Part shown: positions 7,187 through 13,316 of the stretch, one piece after another
Numbering within the stretch: the first letter of the stretch is position 1
How the letters are laid out: each line of letters opens with the position of its first letter
From: JAEZJZ01 sp964450265
GTDB taxonomy: Bacteria; Bacillota; UBA994; UBA5500
Reading direction: 5' to 3'
DNA: 15,294 nt
Assembly: GCA_964450265.1 (NCBI GenBank)
Contig: CAYVCY010000039.1
Span: 1-15,294 of the forward strand
Notes under the pieces: generated by a model
What the model saw: the letters and a program-made list of their open reading frames with translations, nothing else
Database searches by the model: none
Told to the model about the DNA's origin: nothing
Program-made: the position numbers and the translations under genes

Positions 7187-7771
7187 GTGTCGGCAACTAT
7201 TTTCGACCACCACCTTCCCATCGACCGTTATAATCGACGCCAGCTGCACAGAGAGTTCAGCGCCCTGGCTGCCACTACCGGAGGGCAGTTTGTGGAGACA
7301 GCGCTCAATTGGCACTTTAGCGGCAGCAACAAGGTAGTGAGAGAGATCTATTGGCAGGGGCTCCCATGCAATCTGTGGATCGAACACGACTGGACCGTAC
7401 ACACCAGCCTGGCCCTAGATCTGTCGTCCTGCTTGGGGTGCGAATTGCGCTTTAACAACCTCTATGGCGGAGCCTCTGGCGTGCCGATCATGGGTCCCCC
7501 GCGCGTTGAATCAGATCTGACAGTGGAGACATTGATCGCCATTCTTCCGCAAGAGTCCTATTGGCAATTGGCCCTATCGCAGGAGCCCTTTGCGCTGACG
7601 CTGTCACGCTCCAGATTGGCGCTGGCCACCTACCGGTTCTATCCCCACCAGTTCTATTTGTCCGCTTTAGACTATTTAGCAGCTCTCGTTGGACGCCTAA
7701 AATGCGCCTGTAGCGCCCCATTGCCTGTGCTGGATGCAGTAAACCGCATCCAGCTGCCTTGGACGAAGTAA
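7187..7771 (+). CDS. Unrecognised protein, 194 aa
   Basis: I do not recognise this family. The reading starts at GTG (7187), with GGGAGGG (7174-7180) six bases upstream, a strong site that argues for a real gene. The product is soluble in appearance: no signal peptide or membrane helix, a basic start (RYNRRQLHREFSALAATTGG), many Trp and aromatic residues (WHFSG, EIYWQGLPCNLWIEHDW), and a Cys-containing LSSCLGCELRFNN stretch plus a later LKCACS. The alternating hydrophobic pattern in the middle suggests a beta-rich fold. It stands alone between a palindromic repeat and a hairpin terminator, so the context gives no functional hint. Codon pattern resembles its neighbours, and the competing minus-strand frame across its 5' half has no ribosome binding site I can see. 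Confidence 0.75.
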   Translation: MSATIFDHHLPIDRYNRRQLHREFSALAATTGGQFVETALNWHFSGSNKVVREIYWQGLPCNLWIEHDWTVHTSLALDLSSCLGCELRFNNLYGGASGVPIMGPPRVESDLTVETLIAILPQESYWQLALSQEPFALTLSRSRLALATYRFYPHQFYLSALDYLAALVGRLKCACSAPLPVLDAVNRIQLPWTK

Positions 7772-7786
7772 GAAACTCCCCTCATC

Positions 7787-7811
7787 ATTCGGGGTGCTTG
7801 GCACCCCGAAT
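7787..7811 (+). terminator. Terminator-like hairpin after the unrecognised gene
   Basis: ATTCGGGGTGC (7787-7797), a TTG loop and GCACCCCGAAT (7801-7811) form a perfect 11-bp stem. It is 16 bases after the stop codon. The trailing TTGTCTCT is only moderately T-rich, so termination is probable rather than certain. Confidence 0.65.
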
Positions 7812-7835
7812 TGTCTCTATGGATGCTGCTAATTT

Positions 7836-8020
7836 GTGCAAGCTGATGGTTGCAGTTCGGTACAAGCCGATAGTTGCTAAAGCAACCATCACTAAGGCAA
7901 GTCTTTCGGCAGAAAGAATGCCATTGCCCGCAACACCTGAAGGTGTTGCTATTCTGTACAAACTGATAGTTGCTAAAGCAACAATCACTTTATTGCCCGC
8001 AACACCTGAAGGTGTTGCTA
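7836..8020 (+). repeat. Cluster of multi-hairpin repeats (partial, copy A, copy B)
   Basis: The lead sequence GT(A/G)CAA..(C/T)GAT(A/G)GTTGC occurs three times: 7836-7853, 7860-7877 and 7956-7973. Copy A (7860-7951) has three hairpins in order: GTTGC-TAAA-GCAAC, TCTTTC-GGCA-GAAAGA (7902-7917), and GCAACACC-TGAA-GGTGTTGC. Copy B (7956-8020) has the first and third but lacks the middle one: 29 bases are replaced by TT. The third hairpin is identical in A and B. A diverged copy is at 2883-2952 and a fragment at 15100-15122. The cluster ends 6 bases before the -35 of prs. Confidence 0.85.
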
Positions 8021-8025
8021 GTAGG

Positions 8026-8054
8026 TGGACAACCTGTGTGGCCTGAGTTATTAT
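8026..8054 (+). promoter_or_regulatory. Promoter of the prs operon
   Basis: TGGACA (8026-8031) and TATTAT (8049-8054) are separated by 17 bases; each matches 5/6 of the sigma-A consensus. Transcription would start near 8061, giving a leader of about 67 bases in which I see no known riboswitch. Confidence 0.65.
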
Positions 8055-8127
8055 GGGTTGTGTCGAGCTAAGATCTACTTGTGCTTTTGCGACGGATGCT
8101 TAATCTCAGGCTGGGGGGGCAAAGACG

Positions 8128-9072
8128 ATGATGGGCGAACTGAAGGTATTTGCAGGACAAGCCACGGAATCATTGACAGCGGAGATATGCCAACATCTCG
8201 GCTTAAGTCTTGGCAAACGTGAAATCATCCAGTTCAGTAACGACAATACTTTCGTCAAGATCAATGAAAATGTGCGTGAATGTGATGTGTTCGTGGTACA
8301 GACGTCATACAAACCGGTAAACCACAATCTGATGGAACTCTTGGTGATGCTGGATGCACTGCGCCGGGCTTCGGCCAGAAGAATCACGGCTGTCTTGCCA
8401 CTCTATCCCTATGCCCGTACAGATAAGAAGGACCAGCCGAGGGTGCCGATCACAGCCCGCCTGGTGGCCGACCTGTTGACCACCGCCGGTGCAGATCGGG
8501 TTGTAGCTATCGACCTGCATTCATCACAGATCCAAGGCTTCTTCACCATACCTTTGGATCACCTCACTGCGGCAGACATGCTCTGCTCGTATTTCCACAA
8601 CAAGCAAATTGAAGATCTGACAGTGGTGGCCACCGATGCCGGAGGGGCCAAGAAAGCCTCCGTCTATGCCAAATGGCTGGATGCACCGCTGGCGATCATG
8701 GATAAACGCCGCAGCGGGAATGACGACAAAGCGGTGGTAGCCCACTTCATCGGCGACGTGCGCGGTAAGAACGCGGTCATCCTGGATGATGAGATCGACA
8801 CCGCCGGCACGATCAGGGAGACGGTAAAAGCATTGCGCCAGGCCGGAGCGAAGGATATTTACGTAGGATGTACCCATGCTGTCTTCTCCGGCCCGGCTGT
8901 GGATCGCCTGGAGGAATGCGACCTGAAGGAACTAGTGGTTACCAATACTGTGCCGACCACTAGGGCCAAGAACCTGTCCTGTCTGACGGTGCTCTCGGTA
9001 GCTCCGATCTTAGCGCAAGCGATCGATCGCATTCATCGGGGCGAATCAGTGAGCACCCTGTTCCGCGCCTAA
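8128..9072 (+). CDS. prs: Ribose-phosphate pyrophosphokinase (PRPP synthetase), divergent
   Basis: Makes phosphoribosyl pyrophosphate from ribose 5-phosphate and ATP, the entry metabolite for purines, pyrimidines, His, Trp and NAD. It has 314 aa, normal length. Visible family blocks are LMELLVMLDALRRASARRIT (69-88), the ATP-side segment PLYPYARTDKK (91-101), DLHSSQIQGFF (129-139), the flexible-loop MDKRR (191-195) and the PRPP-binding loop LDDEIDTAGT (219-228). Several blocks depart from the usual bacterial Prs: PLYPYARTDKK instead of PYYGYARQDRK, TDAGGAKKA instead of PDVGGVVRA, and DDEID instead of DDMID. This suggests a separate Prs subgroup, possibly with different allosteric control. ATG 8128 follows a GGGGGG run by 8 bases; ATG 8131 is an alternative. 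A Nudix gene follows after 5 bases. Confidence 0.94.
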   Translation: MMGELKVFAGQATESLTAEICQHLGLSLGKREIIQFSNDNTFVKINENVRECDVFVVQTSYKPVNHNLMELLVMLDALRRASARRITAVLPLYPYARTDKKDQPRVPITARLVADLLTTAGADRVVAIDLHSSQIQGFFTIPLDHLTAADMLCSYFHNKQIEDLTVVATDAGGAKKASVYAKWLDAPLAIMDKRRSGNDDKAVVAHFIGDVRGKNAVILDDEIDTAGTIRETVKALRQAGAKDIYVGCTHAVFSGPAVDRLEECDLKELVVTNTVPTTRAKNLSCLTVLSVAPILAQAIDRIHRGESVSTLFRA

Positions 9073-9077
9073 CGCAG

Positions 9078-9692
9078 ATGGTTAATCTAGACAGAGAAGC
9101 GTTGAAGGCTCGTTACGGAAACGAACAGGTGCTAGTAATACCGGCTTCGGCCCTCCAGGGGCATTCTATGGGCATAGTTAAAGGATTTGACTTAACAGAG
9201 CTACTGGGCCAAAGCTGCTATCTGCCCCGCTGGCAGGCGGAGCATAACCCATCCTGGCGGCAGTTGGTCAGCTATATCGTGTTACGACAAGGACACCAGG
9301 TATTCGTCACCCAGCGGTTGCAGTCTCAAGGGGAATCCCGCCTCCACTCGCTCTATTCGGTAGGCGTTGGCGGGCACATCAATCAGCAAGACGGCGCTCA
9401 ACCGGTAAACGGCTGCCAACGGGAACTGGCGGAGGAGATGACCCTGGACTGGACGGTGCCACTATCACCTCCACAGGCGATGATTAACGATTTATCCAAC
9501 GGCGTCAGCCGGGATCATCTGGGACTGCTATTTCTGATAGATATACCGCCGGGAAAGCGAGCGCAAGTTCGGGAACGTGACAAGATGCGCGGGGAATTGC
9601 TCCCCCTAGATACAGTCTGCGAACAACTATACGACCGCCTGGAGAGCTGGTCACAGCTGGTGGTAGATTTCTTACGGAAGGCTCAGCAATGA
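9078..9692 (+). CDS. Nudix-domain hydrolase-like protein
   Basis: 204 aa with a recognisable Nudix fold: an N-terminal strand-rich part (QVLVIPASALQ), then NPSWRQLVSYIVLRQGHQVFVTQR (58-80), GESRLHSLYSVGVGGHIN (85-102) and the Nudix helix QRELAEEMTL (114-123). The Nudix box is unusual: the spacing from the GG to RE is about two residues longer than in the standard GX5EX7REUXEEXGU pattern, and the early Glu is not in its usual place, though the metal-binding RELAEE core is kept. This GGHIN type is a known Bacillota variant of unknown substrate. The ATG is 5 bases after the prs stop and has no clear ribosome binding site, so translation is probably coupled to prs. A nucleotide or phosphoribosyl substrate is plausible from context only. 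Confidence 0.85.
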   Translation: MVNLDREALKARYGNEQVLVIPASALQGHSMGIVKGFDLTELLGQSCYLPRWQAEHNPSWRQLVSYIVLRQGHQVFVTQRLQSQGESRLHSLYSVGVGGHINQQDGAQPVNGCQRELAEEMTLDWTVPLSPPQAMINDLSNGVSRDHLGLLFLIDIPPGKRAQVRERDKMRGELLPLDTVCEQLYDRLESWSQLVVDFLRKAQQ

Positions 9693-9702
9693 GCCTTCTT
9701 TT
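9677..9702 (+). terminator. Intrinsic terminator overlapping the Nudix stop codon
   Basis: GAAGGCTCA and TGAGCCTTC form a 9-bp stem closed by a GCAA (GNRA-type) tetraloop, followed by TTTTCTTC. The TGA stop at 9690-9692 forms the first bases of the right arm, so translating ribosomes would reach into the hairpin. Confidence 0.88.
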
Positions 9703-9998
9703 CTTCATGCCGCAGTTGACGGGTCGACGGGCTAGCGGGTGCGAAACTCGGCATGCGGCGTGCATCCTTCCCTCGTCATGGCTGACGCCATGCCACCTCC
9801 TTCATCAAGGGGGCTGCCGCGTCAGCGGCTAAGGGATTCAGAGGAGGCAAGTCTCGGGCTGCCTCGTCAGCGACTGGGGGGAGTCTCGGCTGGCTCCAAT
9901 CTGGTGGGTTGTTTTACATGGATTTAACATTGCATCATCTGTTGCTAACAACGGCTTGATATGATTGACTCAAGCATGCAAAAAGGGAGGAACCGCAA
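9703..9998 (+). other. Intergenic gap with short internal repeats
   Basis: No convincing gene is present. A 20-base unit is repeated with 18/20 identity at 9811-9830 and 9856-9875 (GGGCTGCC.CGTCAGCG.CT), and AGTCTCGG occurs twice nearby. CATGGC-TGAC-GCCATG (9777-9792) and GCCGC-GTCA-GCGGC (9816-9829) are small hairpins sharing the TGAC/GTCA loop theme in opposite orientation. The last 60 bases are AT-rich, with a TATGAT at 9960-9965 but no matching -35. Confidence 0.6.
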
Positions 9999-10523
9999 AT
10001 GCGTAAATTGAGTATCCTTATGGTCTTGGTGCTGGCAGTAGGTCTGTTTTCCGGGTGCTCTGGCGGTCAACGGGGCGTGGATCCGATCGACCCTAACCAA
10101 AACCCAGAGGAAATCACCGTGGTGCTCTACTTCAGCGACGATCAGGCGATGTACGTATGGCCGGAACAACGGACAGTGGTCACAGGCGAGGAAGGGCTGC
10201 CCTTCCTGCTGATTGAAGAGCTGATTGCTGGCCCTACCAGTGAAGACCTACACATCACTCTACCTGCTGAAACGAAGCTGTTGGCTTTACAGGTGGAGGA
10301 TGGCATCGCCTATGTCGACTTTTCCCAGGAAATATCTACCGAGCACTGGGGAGGATCGGCAGGCGAGCTGATCACCGTGGCCTCCATAGTGAATACGCTG
10401 ACCGAGCTGCCAGAGATCGATGAGGTGCAGTTCTTAATCGAGGGGGAGGTACAGGAATCCATCTGGGGCCATGGAATCACTTCCGAGCCAATCTCCCGCC
10501 TGGAAGGAATGATCGGAGAATAG
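9999..10523 (+). CDS. GerMN-domain lipoprotein
   Basis: 174 aa. The N-terminus is a lipoprotein signal peptide (MRKLSILMVLVLAVGLFSGC, lipidated C20), then a short Pro/Asn-rich linker, then a GerMN domain from about residue 38: ITVVLYFSDDQAMYVWPEQR, LIEELIAGPT, LPAETKLLALQVEDGIAYVDFS and VASIVNTLTELPEIDEVQFLIEGE are all in the expected order. GerM domains occur in cell-envelope proteins of sporulation and peptidoglycan-associated processes; the domain is thought to bind partners rather than catalyse. One GerMN copy is present, whereas Bacillus GerM has two, so gerM is not used as a name. GGGAGG (9985-9990) is 8 bases before the ATG. The gene is monocistronic. Its proximity to the gerA operon may be coincidental. 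Confidence 0.88.
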   Translation: MRKLSILMVLVLAVGLFSGCSGGQRGVDPIDPNQNPEEITVVLYFSDDQAMYVWPEQRTVVTGEEGLPFLLIEELIAGPTSEDLHITLPAETKLLALQVEDGIAYVDFSQEISTEHWGGSAGELITVASIVNTLTELPEIDEVQFLIEGEVQESIWGHGITSEPISRLEGMIGE

Positions 10524-10537
10524 GCTACAGGAATTAC

Positions 10538-10567
10538 TTGACAGCAGCCTTGTCCCACCCGTATACT
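10538..10567 (+). promoter_or_regulatory. Strong promoter of the riboswitch-exporter operon
   Basis: A perfect TTGACA (10538-10543) and TATACT (10562-10567, 5/6) are separated by 18 bases. Transcription should start near 10574, a few bases before the first paired base of the ykkC-type aptamer. It is the most consensus-like promoter in the window. Confidence 0.8.
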
Positions 10568-10579
10568 ACTAACAATATT

Positions 10580-10680
10580 GGGAAGAGTGCCTAGGGTTCC
10601 GCACCGTCAAGGTGGGCTGGTCCAAGCGGCACAGCCTAAGAGGCACACCGTGGGTAGAAAAGACCCCAGCGGCAAGTTCC
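10580..10680 (+). promoter_or_regulatory. ykkC-family riboswitch aptamer, probably subtype 2 (ppGpp/PRPP group)
   Basis: The leader carries the conserved ykkC blocks in order: CTAGGGTTCCG (10591-10601), CTGGTCCAAG (10617-10626), ACACCG (10645-10650) and GGGTAGAAAAGACCC (10652-10666). Predicted pairing: GGAA (10581-10584) with TTCC (10677-10680) as closing stem; GTGCC (10587-10591) with GGCAC (10628-10632); CACC with GGTG (10602-10605, 10611-10614); GCCT-AAG-AGGC (10634-10644); and GGG with CCC. Guanidine-I (subtype 1) RNAs carry ACGG and GGGAGA after the last hairpin; this RNA has ACACCG and ends AGCGGCAAGTTCC, which I associate with subtype 2, whose members sense ppGpp (2a), PRPP (2b) or nucleoside diphosphates (2c). 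The subtype call is from memory of the consensus and the ligand is not decided. Confidence 0.8.
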
Positions 10681-10704
10681 ATGCTCACTTGCCCTGGGGT
10701 CTTT
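10659..10704 (+). terminator. Riboswitch expression platform: mutually exclusive terminator
   Basis: AAAGACCCCAG (10659-10669) pairs with CTGGGGTCTTT (10694-10704), and after one bulged C GGCAAGT (10671-10677) pairs with ACTTGCC (10687-10693). The left arm takes the GACCC and GGCAAGTTCC segments that close the aptamer, so aptamer and terminator cannot form together. This predicts an ON switch: ligand binding permits transcription. The T-tract is short (TCTTTCC), so leakiness is possible. Confidence 0.78.
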
Positions 10705-10734
10705 CCTATGCTCGTAAAGGAGGTTTGATGGATT

Positions 10735-11763
10735 ATGGAAGTGATCCGCACGGAGAACCTACGCAAGGATTTCCTGCGCCAGGAGAAAGGTGCCGGGTTA
10801 ATGGCCAGTCTGCGCGGGCTGAAGAGTAAACCGGCACAAGCGGTGCCGGCAGTGGTCGATCTCAACCTGAGCGTGCAGGCCGGTGAGACCATCGCTTTCA
10901 TCGGCCCAAACGGGGCCGGCAAGTCGACCACCATCAAGATGCTTACCGGCATTCTGCACCCTAGTTCGGGCGACGCCCGAGTGTTAGGGTTTACCCCCTG
11001 GGCGGATCGGCAGCGCCTAGCGTTTGAGATCGGCACCGTCTTCGGACAGAAGTCTCAACTATGGTATCACTTGCCACCGGCGGACAGCTTCCTCTTGCTC
11101 AGCCGTATCTATGAGCTGGACGACCGGGAGGCCCGCAGGCGCCAAGCGGAGCTGGTAGAGTGGTTTGATCTGCAGGAGCTGTTCCACACACCGGTGCGCA
11201 AGCTATCCCTAGGCCAAAGAATGCGCTGTGAGTTGGCTGCCGCTCTCTTGCATCAGCCACAGGTGATCTTCATGGATGAACCGACCATCGGCCTGGATGT
11301 GGTGGCCAGGCGAAAGATGCGCGATCTGGTCAAGAGCATCAATGAGAACACCGGTGCCACCGTCTTCCTCACCTCCCACGACACAGGAGACATCGACCAA
11401 CTGTGCCGACGGGTGATCATGATCAACCGCGGTCAAGTGGTGATCGACCAACCGATGCAGGACCTGAAGCGGCGATTCCTGCAGGAAAAGGTGATCAGCG
11501 TGCGGTTGGAGCAGCCGTTGCCGACTGCTCCAACCATCGAGGGAGCCCGAGTGCTCAAGCACAAGGGTGCAGGACTGAAATTCCAGTTGGATACCTCCCG
11601 CCTGAGCATCGACCAACTATACATGGCGCTACGCACGCTCTCCCCCATTGCCGACATCAACATCGGTGACCCGCCCTTGGAGGATATCATCGCCCGTATC
11701 TACGGAGACGACCTGGGCAAGCAGGAGGTGCAACCGGATGAACTGGGCGAAAAAGATTCGTAA
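10735..11763 (+). CDS. ABC exporter ATP-binding protein (COG4586 type)
   Basis: Energises an ABC-2 type exporter made with the two following membrane proteins. It has 342 aa: an N-terminal ATPase domain with Walker A GPNGAGKST (57-65), Q-loop at Q105 within VFGQKSQLWYHLPPADSF, signature LSLGQ (157-161), Walker B VIFMDEP (177-183), D-loop GLD and switch His215, then a C-terminal extension of about 100 residues. The insert before Walker A (LMASLRGLKSKPAQAVPAVVDLN) and the FGQKSQLW block are typical of the COG4586 group, whose cyanobacterial relatives export viologens. The ATG at 10735 is 11 bases after AAAGGAGG, a little far, but no better in-frame start exists. The end overlaps the first permease by 26 bases. 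Expression should depend on the upstream riboswitch. Confidence 0.93.
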   Translation: MEVIRTENLRKDFLRQEKGAGLMASLRGLKSKPAQAVPAVVDLNLSVQAGETIAFIGPNGAGKSTTIKMLTGILHPSSGDARVLGFTPWADRQRLAFEIGTVFGQKSQLWYHLPPADSFLLLSRIYELDDREARRRQAELVEWFDLQELFHTPVRKLSLGQRMRCELAAALLHQPQVIFMDEPTIGLDVVARRKMRDLVKSINENTGATVFLTSHDTGDIDQLCRRVIMINRGQVVIDQPMQDLKRRFLQEKVISVRLEQPLPTAPTIEGARVLKHKGAGLKFQLDTSRLSIDQLYMALRTLSPIADINIGDPPLEDIIARIYGDDLGKQEVQPDELGEKDS

Positions 11764-12538
11764 GTATTGGGCGGTAGGACAGGTAGCTGCCCGTTCCAGG
11801 CTGGCCTACTGGCAGGAAGTAGGGGCTCGCGGACTGTTCTTCGCGGTGATCCTGTTCATCTTCTCCCAGCTGTGGACCAGCCTGCTCGGCACAGAGGGCC
11901 AATTGGCGGGGTTTTCTCGCCAGCAACTGGTCTGGTACCTGACGATCACCGAAGTGATCACATTGAGCGGCTCATCCCTGCTGCGCCAGGTGGAACAGGA
12001 TGTGAAGACCGGACAGATTGCCTACCTGCTGCTCCGGCCGGTCAGCTATCTGCTCTATCAGGCCAGCTACTATGCCGGCGAAGTGCTGGTAGCCATTGGC
12101 TGTAACCTGCTGGCGGGATCGCTGATCGCCACCCTGCTGGTGGGGCCTCCACTACTGACAGCGGTCAACGTCTTGGGGGCATTGGTGCTCTTTCTCCTGG
12201 GAGGGGCACTGCAATGCTTGCTCCTCTTGACCATCGCTCTGCTCAGCTTCTATGTGGAAGAATGCCGCCCATTCTATTGGATCTACTCCAAGCTGATCTT
12301 CACCGCCGGCGGGTTGTTTATCCCGCTGGATCTTTATCCACGCTTCCTGCAAGCGGTGGCCAAGACACTGCCTTTTCAGTCGGTGGCCTATGCGCCAGCT
12401 AGAATGTTTGTGGGCGGCGGAATCGACGAATTGCTTCCGCTGATCAGCACAGCAGTGCTGTGGATAATTGCCCTGACGCTGCTGGTCAGGTGGCAATATA
12501 GCAGGGGGGTGCAACAGATCAATGTCAACGGTGGTTAA
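11738..12538 (+). CDS. ABC-2 type exporter permease, first subunit (COG4587 type)
   Basis: Membrane subunit of the riboswitch-controlled exporter, 266 aa with about six helices. The family-typical stretches are EQDVKTGQIAYLLLRPVSYL in the cytoplasmic segment and KLIFTAGGLFIPLDLYP and PFQSVAYAPARMFVG towards the end. The start ATG at 11738 is chosen because AGGAGG (11723-11728) lies 9 bases upstream and homologous proteins begin near WAVGQVAARSRLAYW; the frame stays open back to an ATG at 11648, but that stretch overlaps the ATPase and lacks membrane character. It overlaps the ATPase by 26 bases and the second permease by 17 bases, so the three are coupled. Transport direction is inferred from the family. 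Confidence 0.9.
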   Translation: MNWAKKIRKYWAVGQVAARSRLAYWQEVGARGLFFAVILFIFSQLWTSLLGTEGQLAGFSRQQLVWYLTITEVITLSGSSLLRQVEQDVKTGQIAYLLLRPVSYLLYQASYYAGEVLVAIGCNLLAGSLIATLLVGPPLLTAVNVLGALVLFLLGGALQCLLLLTIALLSFYVEECRPFYWIYSKLIFTAGGLFIPLDLYPRFLQAVAKTLPFQSVAYAPARMFVGGGIDELLPLISTAVLWIIALTLLVRWQYSRGVQQINVNGG

Positions 12539-13316
12539 CTACTGGCGTTTTCTGATTGCCCAGTGGCAGGTGAACCTGTCCTCTGCCATGGCCTATCGCC
12601 AAAGCTTCCTGGTGCAAGCCGTGTTCATGATCCTGAACGACATCTTTCTGCTCTTTTTCTGGTGGGTGCTGCTGCAGGTGGTGCCAGACATCGGTGGCGC
12701 TGATATGTCCCAGATCTGGCTGATGTACGGATTGTCCGCCGGCGGTTATGGGCTGTTGGTAGTGCTATTCGGCAATACCTTTAATCTGTCCCAGCTGATC
12801 TCTGAAGGGCAGCTAGACTACTATTTAGCGCTGCCGAAGAACCCTCTGCTGCACATACTGGTCAGCCAAACCAATTTCTCCGGAGTGGGAGATTTAGCGT
12901 TCGGTTTGGTGATCGGGGCTATGGGCTGCCAGGTCAACGACGCCAGCTATGGGCTGTTCCTGTTCTTCATGCTCACCTCTGCAGCTATCCTAGGCGCCTT
13001 CGTGGTGATAGTGCAATCTATGGCCTTCTTCATCGGCCGAGCGGAGGCGGTCAGCCAACAGCTATCTGGCAGTATCTTGAGCTTGTCCATGTACCCGGGC
13101 GGCATCTACCGCGGTTTCAGCCGCTTCTTGATCACCTTCATCATTCCAGCCGGCCTGATGGTGCATCTCCCCGTGACGGCACTGCTCAATCTCCATTGGA
13201 GAACCATCCTGCTGGTGGCGTTGGCAGCAATCATCCTCTGGCTGCTGGCGGTTCTGGTCTTTCGAGCTGGACTGCGTCGGTACGAGTCGGGTAATCAGAT
13301 GCTGCTGCGCGGCTAA
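12522..13316 (+). CDS. ABC-2 type exporter permease, second subunit (COG3694 / ABC2_membrane_6 type)
   Basis: Partner membrane subunit, 264 aa with about six helices. The segment LISEGQLDYYLALPKNPLLHILVSQTNFSGVGDLAFG is the usual coupling region of this family, and YPGGIYRGFSRFLITFIIPAGLMVHLPV is the conserved late motif. The ATG at 12522 is preceded by AGGGGGG about 12 bases away; a GTG at 12531 is an alternative start. The stop (13314-13316) overlaps the stop of the opposing pyk gene, and no terminator separates them. The exported compound is unknown. Membership in a ykkC-controlled operon points to a nitrogenous, nucleotide-like or stress-related substrate, which is inference. Confidence 0.9.
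   Translation: MSTVVNYWRFLIAQWQVNLSSAMAYRQSFLVQAVFMILNDIFLLFFWWVLLQVVPDIGGADMSQIWLMYGLSAGGYGLLVVLFGNTFNLSQLISEGQLDYYLALPKNPLLHILVSQTNFSGVGDLAFGLVIGAMGCQVNDASYGLFLFFMLTSAAILGAFVVIVQSMAFFIGRAEAVSQQLSGSILSLSMYPGGIYRGFSRFLITFIIPAGLMVHLPVTALLNLHWRTILLVALAAIILWLLAVLVFRAGLRRYESGNQMLLRG

Noticed and set aside
6947..7402. 151-aa minus-strand frame
   Set aside because: It runs through the palindromic element and antisense to the gene at 7187, with no ribosome binding site seen.
7836..8020. Possible CRISPR array
   Set aside because: Repeat starts are irregularly spaced (24 and 96 bases), repeats contain several hairpins, spacers are not unique, and no cas genes are present.
7759..8046. 95-aa open frame across the repeat cluster with repeated IVAKATIT and LPATPEGVA peptides
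   Set aside because: It is the translation of the hairpin repeats, has no ribosome binding site, and overlaps the terminator of the previous gene.
9739..9927. 62-aa open frame with two GLPRQRL repeats
   Set aside because: The peptide repeat comes from the 20-base DNA repeat; there is no Shine-Dalgarno and composition is unlike a protein.
11648..11737. N-terminal extension of the first permease
   Set aside because: It is out-of-frame ATPase sequence; the ATG at 11738 has a proper AGGAGG and fits the family length.
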